64,000 bases of DNA from Marinimicrobium sp. C6131 (GCF_026153455.1 NZ_CP110629.1:3534001-3598000); one strand, 5' to 3'. Numbered from the stretch's first letter, positions 8,668 through 18,063 are shown. Notes: generated by a model from the sequence alone, not told the origin. Numbers and translations: made by a program.

Positions 8668-10935
8668 ATGTATAAGTTTATTGCTATATGCTTGGCCGTC
8701 TGTTTCAGCTTAATGGGGCCTGTTTCCTGGGCAAGTGGAGACGAGAGTTTCGTGGGCACGGAGGTCTGCGCCCAGTGTCACGGCAAGCAGCATCAAGCCT
8801 GGCAAGGCTCCCACCATGACTGGGCCATGAAACCCGCGACCCCGGAGTATGTGCTCGGGGACTTTGAAGATGTTCGCTTCAAGCACTACGGTGATAAAAG
8901 CCGCTTCTTCCGGCGCGATGACAAGTACTACGTGGAAACCGCCAATGCTGAAGGCGAGCAGGAAACCTTCGAAATCGCCTACACCTTCGGTTTTGAGCCC
9001 CTGCAACAATATCTGGTTGCCACCTCTGGCGGCCGGCTACAGGCACTGAGCCTGTCTTGGGATAGCCGCCCAGAGTCCGAGGGTGGGCAGCGTTGGTTTC
9101 ATCTGTACCCTGATGAAGCTATTCCCCACGATGACGTTCTGCACTGGACCGGGCCTTACTTTAACTGGAACAGCCGCTGCGCCCACTGCCACTCCACCAA
9201 CCTTGATAGAAACTACGACCCCCTGGAAGATCGCTACGACACCCAGTGGTCGGAAATCAATGTCGCCTGCGAGTCCTGCCATGGGCCGGGCGAGGAACAC
9301 ATCGAGTGGGCGAACAATCAAGAGACCGACGCCGATAACCGGGGGCTGGAGCGGTCCTTGAGCGCCATGGGGCGCTGGGTTATGGCGCAGGGCGACAGTA
9401 CGGCACATCTTGAACAGGACGCCTCCCGGGGCCTTGACGGTCAGTTGTCGGCCTGCGGCAGCTGTCATTCCCGGCGTCAGCTGATTGATGATCCCGACCT
9501 GCCCGGCCATTTTCTGGACAAGCACCAGTTGGAGTTCCTGAGCCCACCGCAGTACCACGCCGACGGCCAGATCCGTGATGAGGTCTATGTGCTCGGCTCC
9601 TTCCTGCAAAGCAAAATGTATCAAGAGGGTGTGGTCTGCTCCAATTGCCATGAGCCCCACAGCCTCGAATTGCGCGCCGAGGGTAATGGCGTCTGTGCCC
9701 AGTGTCACAAGCCCTCGGTGTTTGACAATAAGCGGCACCACCATCACCCGGACGGCGCTGGCGCCCAGTGTGTCAGCTGCCATATGCCCGAAGAAACTTA
9801 TATGGTGGTGGATCCGCGCCGCGACCACAGCCTGCGTATTCCGCGACCGGACCTTAGCGTCCAATTTGGAACCCCCAACGCCTGCAACCAGTGCCACAAC
9901 GACCAGTCCGCAGAATGGGCGGCCGGTGCGGTCGATGAGTGGCTGGAGGCCTCAGGTAAATCGCTGCCAGCGCACTTCAGCGAGCAACTGGCGGCGGGCC
10001 TGACGGGAGCACAGAATGCCGAAGAACACCTCAGACAGCTTGCCGCCGACAAGGATGCCCCCGGTATAGCACGGGGCACAGCTCTCTCCCAATTGTCCGA
10101 TATGTCCGGTGGTCACTCCCTACGGACCGTCCGGGCCAACCTGGACGATGATGACCCCCTGGTGCGCATTGGGGCGCTGAGGGCCATGACCATGCTCTCC
10201 GCCGAACACCGGATTGAGGATGTGTTTCCTCTGCTCACCGACCCGGTGAAAGCGGTACGAATTGAGGCAATCCGGCTATTGTACGAGGTGCGTCCTCAGG
10301 CCTTGACCCAGGCACAGCGAAAGACCTTAAGTGAGGCCGTAGAGGAGTATCTGGCGGTGTTGCAGCGTCACTCCGATACCTCCTCCGGGCAGTTCAATCT
10401 GGGTGTGTTTTACTTCGCACAAGGGAATTTCGATAAGGCGGAGCAAGCCTATCTCAGAGCCGTATCGCTCGACGCCCATAACCTGGCCGCCGTTATGAAC
10501 CTGGCGGACCTGTACCGCGAGCGCAATCAGGACGCCAAGGGTGAGCCTTTGCTGCGAGCTGCGATAAAGGCCAGACCCGAAGAGCCTGATCCTCACCATG
10601 CGTTGGGACTGCTTCTGATTCGACAGAAACAGTATGACGAGGCCGAACAATACCTGGCACGCGCTGCGGAGCTGGCACCGAAGAACATCCGCTACGGATA
10701 TATTCACGCGGTGGGCCTGATTTCGAAGAATAAAATCCGTGCCGGTCTGACGGTGCTCGCGGAATTGCATGAGCGTGAGCCCAAGAACCTGGAGGTGCTG
10801 TACGCCCTGGTGGATACGCACCGAAAGGCGGGGCACTGGCAGAAAGCGTTGGCGTATGCCGAATCGTTGCAAGCATTAGAGCCAGACAATGCACAATTCG
10901 AGCGGCTCGTTAAGTATCTAAAGCAAAACCTTTGA
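8668..10935 (+). CDS. Exported octaheme cytochrome c with HEAT and TPR repeats
   Basis: 755 residues. A Sec signal peptide (about 1-23, ending PVSWASG) is followed by eight CxxCH haem motifs: CAQCH near residue 34, CAHCH 171, CESCH 201, CGSCH 263, CSNCH 325, CAQCH 343, CVSCH 368 and CNQCH 406. A HEAT-like stretch follows at about 470-550 (DDDPLVRIGALRAM, DPVKAVRIEAIRLLYEV). TPR repeats then run to the C-terminus (GQFNLGVFYFAQGNFDKAEQ, HALGLLLIRQKQYDEAEQ). It is a periplasmic electron carrier or oxidoreductase with a protein-binding tail. Its partner is unknown, and the nearby GMC dehydrogenase lacking a cytochrome subunit is one candidate. A close paralogue is at 46436-48733. Confidence 0.9.
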   Translation: MYKFIAICLAVCFSLMGPVSWASGDESFVGTEVCAQCHGKQHQAWQGSHHDWAMKPATPEYVLGDFEDVRFKHYGDKSRFFRRDDKYYVETANAEGEQETFEIAYTFGFEPLQQYLVATSGGRLQALSLSWDSRPESEGGQRWFHLYPDEAIPHDDVLHWTGPYFNWNSRCAHCHSTNLDRNYDPLEDRYDTQWSEINVACESCHGPGEEHIEWANNQETDADNRGLERSLSAMGRWVMAQGDSTAHLEQDASRGLDGQLSACGSCHSRRQLIDDPDLPGHFLDKHQLEFLSPPQYHADGQIRDEVYVLGSFLQSKMYQEGVVCSNCHEPHSLELRAEGNGVCAQCHKPSVFDNKRHHHHPDGAGAQCVSCHMPEETYMVVDPRRDHSLRIPRPDLSVQFGTPNACNQCHNDQSAEWAAGAVDEWLEASGKSLPAHFSEQLAAGLTGAQNAEEHLRQLAADKDAPGIARGTALSQLSDMSGGHSLRTVRANLDDDDPLVRIGALRAMTMLSAEHRIEDVFPLLTDPVKAVRIEAIRLLYEVRPQALTQAQRKTLSEAVEEYLAVLQRHSDTSSGQFNLGVFYFAQGNFDKAEQAYLRAVSLDAHNLAAVMNLADLYRERNQDAKGEPLLRAAIKARPEEPDPHHALGLLLIRQKQYDEAEQYLARAAELAPKNIRYGYIHAVGLISKNKIRAGLTVLAELHEREPKNLEVLYALVDTHRKAGHWQKALAYAESLQALEPDNAQFERLVKYLKQNL

Positions 10936-11020
10936 TAGTTTTAATTTCTCAGTGAAGTGGACCCCAAATTTTGGACAGGTGCCTAAGCTCTGATTCATCA
11001 TCTCCATAAGGAGGAGAATC

Positions 11021-11305
11021 ATGAGCAAGAAACGCAAGCAATACAGCGCATCATTCAAGTCCAAAGTTGCCCTGGCTGCCCTCAAGGGTGACCAGACCAC
11101 ATCCGAAATTGCTGCCCGTTTCCAGATCCACCCCACCATGGTCAGCACCTGGAAGCGCGAGCTGCTGGAGAATGCACCGGGCCTCTTCAAAGGCAAGAAG
11201 AAGGCCGGCAAGCAATCCGATGAACCCAGCACAGACGAGCTGTACCGCGAGATTGGCCGACTGACGGTGGAACGCGATTTTTTGTCGCGCAAGCTCGATC
11301 AGTAA
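11021..11305 (+). CDS. IS3-family transposase OrfA
   Basis: 94 residues. The N-terminal helix-turn-helix (KRKQYSASFKSKVALAALK, then TTSEIAARFQIHPTMVSTWK) binds the IS ends. The C-terminal part (ELYREIGRLTVERDFLSRK) is a leucine-zipper-like coiled coil for multimer formation. A good AAGGAGGAG ribosome-binding site precedes the ATG. Near its end the heptamer T TTT TTG (11277-11283) lies in the zero frame, a typical -1 slippery site for making the OrfAB fusion transposase. Confidence 0.95.
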   Translation: MSKKRKQYSASFKSKVALAALKGDQTTSEIAARFQIHPTMVSTWKRELLENAPGLFKGKKKAGKQSDEPSTDELYREIGRLTVERDFLSRKLDQ

Positions 11306-11319
11306 GCCGTCAACAGCGG

Positions 11320-12153
11320 TTGGCGATGATCGAGCGTGGTCATCCCCAAGTCAGTCTTTCGCGCCAGTGTGAGCTGCTCAAGCTGAGCCGCTCATCGGTG
11401 TACTACGTCCCTCGTGAGCAATGTCAGGAGGATTTGCATCTGATGTATCTGATTGATCAGCAGCACCTGGAAACGCCGTACTATGGCTCTCGCAAGATGC
11501 GGGTTCACTTGCAGCACCAAGGCTACCGCGTCAATCGGAAACGGGTGCAGCGGCTGATGCGCACCATGGGCATTCAGGCGGTGTATCCGCGCCCCAGAAC
11601 CAGCATTCCGGGCGATGGGCACAAGGTGTACCCGTACCTGCTCACAGGGCTGAAAATCGACCGCCCCAACCAGGTGTGGGCAACAGATATTTCATATATC
11701 CCGCTGGCCCGGGGCTTCATGTATCTGGTTGCCATCATCGACTGGTACAGCCGCAAGGTGTTGTCCTGGCGAGTCTCCAACACCATGGACACAGACTTCT
11801 GTGTCGATGCCCTGGAGGAGGCTCTACAACGCCACGGAAAGCCGGAAATCTTCAATACTGATCAGGGTGCCCAGTTCACCAGTGAAGCCTTCACAGGCGT
11901 TCTCAAAGAGCATGGCATCCGGATCAGCATGGACGGCAAAGGCTGCTACCATGACAACATCTTTGTGGAACGGCTCTGGCGCAGCGTCAAACACGAGTGC
12001 GTCTACCTAACTGCCTTCGAGGATGGCCGACACTTGAAGCAGGCGCTCCACCGGTACTTCCGGCATTACAATCAGACCCGGTACCACCAAGCCCTTGATT
12101 ACCAAACGCCCGATGAGGTGTACTACGGGCAACCCATAACCTTGGCAGCCTGA
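11320..12153 (+). CDS. IS3-family transposase OrfB (DDE integrase core)
   Basis: 277 residues if begun at the TTG at 11320. The frame is open further upstream to the slippery site at 11277-11283, so the real product is probably an OrfAB fusion made by -1 frameshifting. An HTH_21-like segment (LMYLIDQQHLETPYYGSRKM) is followed by the rve integrase core. The three acidic residues can be placed in VWATDISYIPL (Asp), IFNTDQGAQFTS (Asp) and CYHDNIFVERLWRSVK (Glu). The C-terminal HYNQTRYHQALDYQTPDEVY is characteristic of the family. No disruption is visible. Confidence 0.95.
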   Translation: MAMIERGHPQVSLSRQCELLKLSRSSVYYVPREQCQEDLHLMYLIDQQHLETPYYGSRKMRVHLQHQGYRVNRKRVQRLMRTMGIQAVYPRPRTSIPGDGHKVYPYLLTGLKIDRPNQVWATDISYIPLARGFMYLVAIIDWYSRKVLSWRVSNTMDTDFCVDALEEALQRHGKPEIFNTDQGAQFTSEAFTGVLKEHGIRISMDGKGCYHDNIFVERLWRSVKHECVYLTAFEDGRHLKQALHRYFRHYNQTRYHQALDYQTPDEVYYGQPITLAA

Positions 12154-12231
12154 GCCAGGGAAACAACCGGATCATAGCTTAGGGACACCATCAGGTTGTC
12201 CAACTGACTGGGTCCACCTCACAGTGCCTAG

Positions 12232-13530
12232 CAGGCTGTTGAAAAAGCTGGTTTTCCTGATCGCTACAACCTTTCTACAAATCGAGCCTCAATAAAATTT
12301 ATCTTGGTATTTCTCGATGCTTCAGCACCAATAATCTTCCTGCAGCAAGTCTTGTTCAAAATTTGATCAAAACACTCGTAAATGTCAGCTATCAAAGCCC
12401 TTAATTGCCCTTTCAGACAATCAACACCTTCAATCGGGTCAAATTATAGGCAGCCGCCGTAAAGCGGAAGACCCAAGAGACCTTGGCTCGCCCAACATGA
12501 CGAAGTTTTCTCATCAGCCCTATATCTTTCATCCAGCCGAAGCACTCTTCAATTCGCTTGCGTTTGACTTGGCTGATTTTATAGCCCTCGGTGCCCGTCG
12601 TTCGTTTATCAATGCAGCTACGCAAGGACTTGGCAGCTACGTGTGGGGTAATGCCCAAGCCACGACTACCCTCAACAAATTCCAGGGTGTCGTAGCCTTT
12701 ATCGGCACCTACGGTTCTTCCGGGACGTGTTCCCTGTTTTGCCAACATCGTGGTACCCGCATCCCACTCTCGGCTTGTGCCGGCTTCAGTGACTTCAGCC
12801 TCTACGATCAGTCCGTTTCGATTCTCCGTCAGGATGTGCCCCATGTGACACAGCTTTGACTCTTTCCCTTTGCCCTTGCGAAACAGCTTTGAGTCCGGAT
12901 CTGTGCTTGATTGATGGGTCTCGTTGCTCCGCTTCTGGCCATGAAAGTTTTGACCATCACTGTCGTCGTCACCACCGTCATCTTTCGGCTTAAAAGATTT
13001 GACCGAGGCGCAGGCCTCCAGCAAGGTGCCATCCACGCTGAAATGATCTTTCGACATAAGCTGACGGGCGCTCGCTTGCCTCTTGATGGCATCGAAGAAC
13101 AGCTCGTCGATCTCACTGGCAAGAAGGCGATCCCGGTTCTTTGAGAACACCGAGTGATTCCATACCTTGTCATCCATAGACAACCCAACAAACCAGCGGA
13201 ACATCAGATCGTAGTCCAGGCGTTCCATCAGTTGACGCTCTGACCGGATCGTAAAGAATATCTGAAGAAGTAGTGCCCGAATCAACTGCTCTGGGGGGAT
13301 CGACGGACGGCCAACAGCCGAATACATCTCAGAAAACGCAGGTTCAAGCTCGATCAACGCCTGATCGACTATTCCGCGCACCTTTCTGATGGGGTGCGAC
13401 GTAGGAATTCGACTCTCCAGGTCAATATAGCTGAAAAGTGCCGCTTGAGTTTTGGATTGTCCCCGCATCGTCATTGCCCTTTGTAAACGGATGCGATATT
13501 TTCTCATAAATCGGGTTTTTCAACAGCCTG
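12232..13530 (-). mobile_element. IS5-family insertion sequence
   Basis: A 1299-bp element bounded by perfect 15-bp inverted repeats (caggctgttgaaaaa at the left and its complement at the right). CTAG is present on both sides (12228-12231 and 13531-13534), which fits the YTAR target duplication of the IS5 group. It carries one minus-strand transposase gene. Only 10 bp separate it from the end of the IS3-family element. About 180 bp at its left end, downstream of the transposase stop, are non-coding. Confidence 0.9.
12413..13507 (-). CDS. IS5-family transposase
   Basis: 364 residues and apparently intact. The N-terminal domain (PSIPPEQLIRALLLQIFFT, SERQLMERLDYDLMFRWFVG) is the DUF772-type domain of IS5-like transposases. 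The DDE core follows: DHFSVDGTLLEACAS (first Asp), TVGADKGYDTLEFV (second Asp) and KRKRIEECFGWMKDIG (Glu). The enzyme moves the surrounding 1.3-kb element by cut-and-paste. Other in-frame ATGs 11 and 13 codons downstream could serve as the start. Confidence 0.95.
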   Translation of the reverse strand: MRKYRIRLQRAMTMRGQSKTQAALFSYIDLESRIPTSHPIRKVRGIVDQALIELEPAFSEMYSAVGRPSIPPEQLIRALLLQIFFTIRSERQLMERLDYDLMFRWFVGLSMDDKVWNHSVFSKNRDRLLASEIDELFFDAIKRQASARQLMSKDHFSVDGTLLEACASVKSFKPKDDGGDDDSDGQNFHGQKRSNETHQSSTDPDSKLFRKGKGKESKLCHMGHILTENRNGLIVEAEVTEAGTSREWDAGTTMLAKQGTRPGRTVGADKGYDTLEFVEGSRGLGITPHVAAKSLRSCIDKRTTGTEGYKISQVKRKRIEECFGWMKDIGLMRKLRHVGRAKVSWVFRFTAAAYNLTRLKVLIV

Positions 13531-13534
13531 CTAG

Positions 13535-13892
13535 AACGCTGAACTATAGAAGCTTTGAATCCTGAGTGCTAACGATAACACTAAAATTGACACTCCGGGT
13601 TGCGTTATAAGCATTTTCGTAAGCTGGATTTTTCGAAAGCCTCGAGCTAGCTTTCATCGTTTCTGACTGAATTTCCCCTGGGTTCTCATTCTTATATCTT
13701 CGGTGTAATCTTAGCTGCTCTAGTTTTTTGAAAGTAAGTCCTACTATTTGAAAAATCTTCCATACTCTTTATCTGAAAATTCGAAAGGGAATTGGCTGGC
13801 GCCGATCAATGAATGCTGACCAAGAAACTAGATCCATAAAAAAGGCCGCCCGAAGGCGACCATAAAAAGCGTCTCTAATAAAGGGGACTGGC
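13535..13892. other. Gene-free stretch between IS5 element and TonB receptor
   Basis: 358 bp with no convincing gene on either strand. It is AT-richer than the surroundings and contains many stops. The only structure I see is the terminator of the minus-strand receptor at its right end. It probably represents the original intergenic region between the cytochrome gene and the receptor, displaced by the two insertions. Confidence 0.6.
13838..13862 (-). terminator. Rho-independent terminator of the STN TonB receptor gene
   Basis: Read on the minus strand, GGTCGCC-TTCG-GGCGGCC forms a 7-bp stem with a stable TTCG loop and is followed by six T residues. It lies about 30 bp downstream of the receptor stop codon. 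Confidence 0.88.
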
Positions 13893-16800
13893 TTAAAACG
13901 TGTATCTAGCTCCGAGCTGGTAGCGAGCGCCTAGCTCTTCAAGAAACCACATTTGGCGGACTGACCGGCCATGCATCCTGATATTTTCTTCAGTTAAGTT
14001 TAACCCTTCAAAAGAGAGTGATAAATTGTCTGTTAGATCGTAACTTACATTCAGGTCCACTTGCGAATACTCCTCTGTATATTCTGGACTTCTGTAGCTC
14101 CCTCTGTTTGTGTTTGAGAGGAACTCGTCGCGCCAGTTGTAAGTAAGGCGTGCGGACAATCCGTAATTTTCATACATCAGTGCAAGGTTAGCGGTATCGC
14201 TTAGCCCAACAAGAGCGAACTGCGATGCGCTGGTTGAACCGGTGTCATCGAAGCCAATGTCACCTTTAACCATTGTGTAGTTGGCTTGAATTCCGAAACC
14301 AGAATCTCCGAAGAAGTGCTGAACAGCCCATTCAAAACCATAAATTTTCGCTTCCTTATTGTTCACGGGAATTGAAGTCAAGAACTCGTATTCTGGATCA
14401 CTTTCATTTGGAACGATATCGTATTCGGTTGCGATTTGGGCCGCAAACTCACCTGATGGGTCGTAATCGTCAGCCCCGTTTGGAAAGTCCTGTGGATTAT
14501 CTAAAACCGCTGTCATTACAAATAGTTCGGTTTCGTTGATAAAGCCATCATGATCATCTCTTGCGGCTAGTTCCTCGGCAGCTCGTTGAGCTCTGGGTCC
14601 GGCGGTAGCATCCCGTAGGCCAAAGTGGGGTTGACTGATTTGCTCATTACCTATGAAATTGGTAACCCTCTTCTCGTAGAAACCCAATGATACATAACTA
14701 GAGTCATCAAAATACCATTCGGCAGATAAGTCCAAATTATCTGACTCAAGTGGAACCAGTTCTGGATTAGAGGCAGAGGCTGTCGCTTGGATTCCAGTTA
14801 AAGTGGGGCCTGAAGGGTTTCCAATATTAACCGCTGACCGTAGTGCGTCGTAATTTGGACGGGCTATCGTTTTGCTGTAAGAAAAGCGTGCGATGAGATT
14901 GTTTACTATCTCAATGTCGAAGTCAAAGCTCGGTAGTAAGTGCTCGTATGAGGTTGATTTTGAAAAAGGCGTAATTGACGATTCTCTGTCTACGCGAAAA
15001 TCATTGTTATCTGTCCATCGAATTTGTGAAGGTAATAACATAAAGGACGTCGACTTAACGTCAGTAGATTCATACCTCACGCCAGCCAGAATATTATATG
15101 GCATTTCTCCCAGGTCTTCTTGTAGCGAAAACTGAAAGTAAAAGGCATCGGTCTGCTCATCAACCTCATGGTTATCACTGAAACTCGGGTTTATGCCAAA
15201 GTCATGTCCATAGTGCTTGGCACCCCATTGGGATAGCGCTAAGGCATCACCGCGCCAACCTGAATTGCTCGCGTTAGATGTATCAAAATCTTCAAACTGA
15301 CATGATATACAATAGGGGCTAAAAAGATCTTCGGGTAGTTCGCCAGGATTTGCAACACCGAAGTCTCCAAGGACCATATAGTTTTGTGACCACTTTTGAC
15401 CCATAACGTTTGAACCAGATTCAATGCCAATGTTGAATTCCCCGTTGTCAAACTCAAGTGAACCATCTAGCTTGATTTGAGTTGTGTCCGTTACTTGAGA
15501 GCTATAGAACACTTCAGAAATCTGAGAACCCATGTCGGATTTGTCTAAGACCCCGTTGTTGTTACCTAGAGAGTCATCTATTTCAAATTGAAATGTCGGG
15601 AGAGTGCTGTTGTACATTGCACTGTGTGACGATACTACTGGTGCGCCGAAGAGAAATTGAACTCGACCTAAGCCCTCCGGGCCAGAAGGTAAACTTTCCA
15701 TCGTAGAGTCATGAGCGTCAAGCGTTAGCTCAAGGGAGTCGGTTGCTTGCCAGTTTGTGTTGAAACCGAACGACTTGAGGGTATTTGTTTGATCATTATA
15801 CATTTGTGTTGAGGGGGCAGGTTTGGTGTTTACAATGTCTTCGGATATAAAGACAGGCGTCGCAACTGGCTGGTCAGTGTCAAATTCGACACCATTCGAT
15901 ATTCTTGTAAACCAAACGGACTGACTCCCTTGCCAGTCTCGAAGTTTATTCTCGGCAAATGTATAATCGGTTGTGAAGGAAATATCATTTGAGGGTTGAT
16001 ATTGAAGGGTTATCTGTGCATTTATCCTCTCCCGCTTCCTGTCAGAAAATTGGTAGGCTAGGTTATTCGGTAGCCCATATAGTTGGCCTGGGGCGGGCTC
16101 ATTAACAAGCTCTGACCCAGGTGTTAGCTCCATGGCCCCTGGATTCCCTTGAGGGATCCACTCGAAAATCCGCCAATCGGCGACATTTGCTGTCATCGCA
16201 CCGCTGTGGCGTTTTTGGAAGCTTCCAGACACGGCTGCACCAAAGGTATCAGAACTGTCTGTCCAACTTACTAGGCCTGAGAGCTCCGGTGTGGCATCGT
16301 CACCAATGCGATTCGTTGTATCGTGTACTAATTTTCCACCCAAGCTTGCACTCAGCCCAGGGTTATCTAAGGGGCGGGCGGTTTTAATGTCGATCGTCGC
16401 GCCGATTCCGCCCGTTGTCAAGTTGGCTTTCCCGGTTTTGTACACTTCAATAGCGCTAACGCTTTCGGAGGCCAGGTTGGCGAAATTAAATGCGCGTGTT
16501 GTTCCTTGTGTGGTGCCATACGCATCGGCTGCAGGCATTTGGCGGCCATTCAGTGTAACCATATTGAAGCTTGCGCCGAAACCCCGAACAGTTACTCTGG
16601 CACCTTCACCGTTCTGTCGGTCTATTGAGACGCCAGTGATTCTCTGCAGGGATTCCGCCAAGTTGCTGTCCGGAAATTTACCCATATCTTCGGCGGAAAT
16701 GGCATCAACCACACCGGAAGAGTCCCGCTTTACGTCCATTGCCCGCTCAAGTGAAGCGCGGACACCGGTGACCAGCACTTCCTCTAGTGCTCCTCCAGCG

Positions 16801-17216
16801 GAGTCCTGCGCAATGGCTTGGGCGCCAGCAAGCGAGGACATGGCCAGAACGACTGCACTGGATAGTTTATTTTTTTGTAGCATGGAATGATTCCCCTTAA
16901 CGTCGTCTTCGGTTCGAATAAAGAGCTGGCCGTTGTTGCTGAACGAGAGCTTCAGGCCGGTTCCTTCAAGGAGATGAATGGCTGCGTCCACTAAAGGGTA
17001 GCGACCTTTCAATTCTGGGGTTTCGATGCCGACGACCTGGTCGTAGGGTACGATCACCGTCATGTTGGATTGCCGGGCAAACTCGGTCAGCGCGACGTCC
17101 GCTCTTTGTTTGGGAATGTTGAAGTGACTGGCAGCGCCCAGCGCAGGGCTTTCGGCCTGAGCCGAAGGAACCCAGAACAACATGGGTGAAAGCAGGGCGA
17201 CAAAGTTCTTATTCAA
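13893..17216 (-). CDS. TonB-dependent receptor with N-terminal STN domain
   Basis: 1107 residues. After a signal peptide (LLSPMLFWVPSAQA) comes an STN secretin/TonB short domain at about 30-105 (FNIPKQRADVALTEFARQSN, then LLEGTGLKLSF), the part that signals to FecR-type anti-sigma factors. A second signal-like segment starts at Met 112 (LSSAVVLAMSSLAGAQAIAQ). The TonB box/plug region follows (EEVLVTGVRASLERA, DSNLAESLQRITGVSIDR), then a long beta-barrel ending LGARYQLGARYTF. Plug and barrel fit the Caulobacter-type TonB receptor family (TIGR01782), often used for carbohydrates. The internal Met has its own AAGGGGA site. The FecI/FecR pair at 2041-3656 is a plausible partner. Confidence 0.92.
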   Translation of the reverse strand: MNKNFVALLSPMLFWVPSAQAESPALGAASHFNIPKQRADVALTEFARQSNMTVIVPYDQVVGIETPELKGRYPLVDAAIHLLEGTGLKLSFSNNGQLFIRTEDDVKGNHSMLQKNKLSSAVVLAMSSLAGAQAIAQDSAGGALEEVLVTGVRASLERAMDVKRDSSGVVDAISAEDMGKFPDSNLAESLQRITGVSIDRQNGEGARVTVRGFGASFNMVTLNGRQMPAADAYGTTQGTTRAFNFANLASESVSAIEVYKTGKANLTTGGIGATIDIKTARPLDNPGLSASLGGKLVHDTTNRIGDDATPELSGLVSWTDSSDTFGAAVSGSFQKRHSGAMTANVADWRIFEWIPQGNPGAMELTPGSELVNEPAPGQLYGLPNNLAYQFSDRKRERINAQITLQYQPSNDISFTTDYTFAENKLRDWQGSQSVWFTRISNGVEFDTDQPVATPVFISEDIVNTKPAPSTQMYNDQTNTLKSFGFNTNWQATDSLELTLDAHDSTMESLPSGPEGLGRVQFLFGAPVVSSHSAMYNSTLPTFQFEIDDSLGNNNGVLDKSDMGSQISEVFYSSQVTDTTQIKLDGSLEFDNGEFNIGIESGSNVMGQKWSQNYMVLGDFGVANPGELPEDLFSPYCISCQFEDFDTSNASNSGWRGDALALSQWGAKHYGHDFGINPSFSDNHEVDEQTDAFYFQFSLQEDLGEMPYNILAGVRYESTDVKSTSFMLLPSQIRWTDNNDFRVDRESSITPFSKSTSYEHLLPSFDFDIEIVNNLIARFSYSKTIARPNYDALRSAVNIGNPSGPTLTGIQATASASNPELVPLESDNLDLSAEWYFDDSSYVSLGFYEKRVTNFIGNEQISQPHFGLRDATAGPRAQRAAEELAARDDHDGFINETELFVMTAVLDNPQDFPNGADDYDPSGEFAAQIATEYDIVPNESDPEYEFLTSIPVNNKEAKIYGFEWAVQHFFGDSGFGIQANYTMVKGDIGFDDTGSTSASQFALVGLSDTANLALMYENYGLSARLTYNWRDEFLSNTNRGSYRSPEYTEEYSQVDLNVSYDLTDNLSLSFEGLNLTEENIRMHGRSVRQMWFLEELGARYQLGARYTF

Positions 17217-17481
17217 TTCAACATCTCCCTAACGGGACAGGCCCCGTTATCGAGTAGGACGAACGGAGAATTCTTTTCCTCCATACCTTTTTCAATTTGA
17301 TTGCGAAAAGTGCCAAAAAAGGGTAAAACGCCAATATAGCGTATAACAAATCCGCAGTGTGTGCCGGGCGAGCATGTCAGGCACTAAAACAACGGTGATT
17401 CATAATAACGTGGATTTCTCTCGGCACAGAATAAAATCGGTTGTTGTTCATATCGCCATGGGGTTTCGTGCACCTACGCTA

Positions 17482-18063
17482 ATGGTCAACGGGACCCTAA
17501 GCTGGCTTCGGCGGCCAGTGGTAATGGGTGCTCTTGCTCTCATCCTGGTCAGTTCGACCATACACTGTAAGGAAGTCAGCGAAACGGGGCTGGCGGCAGG
17601 GCTATCCATTATGTTGCCGGAATCCCTTGCGGTACACGAATATTACAGGAATGACGCTGACGAATTTCCGATTCTGATTGGTGAGATTGATGGTGAGCCT
17701 GCCTATTTCCTGGGTGCCGTCAGAGTGAAACGCTGGGAGCGAAGTAATGTCCTCTGGACCAAGTTGGAGACGGAGCTCCGCTACATAGATCCCTCAGACA
17801 ACCTGTCGGTGATCGCCCGGGGTGGTTTTACTACGGATGGTGGCCAGGAAGTCAGATATCGAGGCTATCGGTTTCGACACAAAGAGGGGTTCCGGCGTCA
17901 GGTATATTTTCTGTTGCGGAGTGATACCCAAATTTACTGGTTAACCCTAACCGCTGTTGAAGGGGCAGACTTGGCAGTCGTTATTCCTTTGGCTCAGGCG
18001 CTGATCCGGCGCGCCCACCTTGTTGATGAGACGCGCCAGGATAGTTCTTACTGGCAGCGATAG
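17482..18063 (+). CDS. Hypothetical exported protein
   Basis: I do not recognise the family. The frame is open from 17359 and the start is uncertain. I chose the ATG at 17482 because it gives a short N-region and a hydrophobic signal-like segment (VVMGALALILVSSTIHC), but no clear ribosome-binding site supports it; ATGs at 17374 and 17458 are alternatives. The mature part of about 170 residues seems soluble (AGLSIMLPESLAVHEYY, AYFLGAVRVKRWER, VYFLLRSDTQIYWLTLTA). It overlaps the convergent lipoprotein gene by 16 bp at its 3' end and is divergent from the STN receptor. Confidence 0.6.
   Translation: MVNGTLSWLRRPVVMGALALILVSSTIHCKEVSETGLAAGLSIMLPESLAVHEYYRNDADEFPILIGEIDGEPAYFLGAVRVKRWERSNVLWTKLETELRYIDPSDNLSVIARGGFTTDGGQEVRYRGYRFRHKEGFRRQVYFLLRSDTQIYWLTLTAVEGADLAVVIPLAQALIRRAHLVDETRQDSSYWQR

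Larger units (their letters stand above)
10953..12221 (+). mobile_element. IS3-family insertion sequence
   Basis: A 1269-bp element. Its ends are imperfect inverted repeats, left tgaagtggacc and right ggtccacctca, with the 5'-TG...CA-3' termini usual for the IS3 family. A 3-bp direct repeat CAG flanks it (10950-10952 and 12222-12224), as expected for the target duplication. It carries overlapping-phase orfA and orfB. Both look intact, so it may be active. It lies just after the octaheme cytochrome gene, and a second IS begins 10 bp downstream. Confidence 0.9.

Noticed and set aside
10953..13530. Composite transposon formed by the two insertion sequences
   Set aside because: The elements are of different families, each has its own target duplication, and only 10 bp lie between them, so they carry no cargo.
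13535..13892. Remnant gene between the IS5 element and the STN receptor
   Set aside because: All six frames are broken by stops and no motif is recognisable. It reads as plain intergenic DNA with one terminator.
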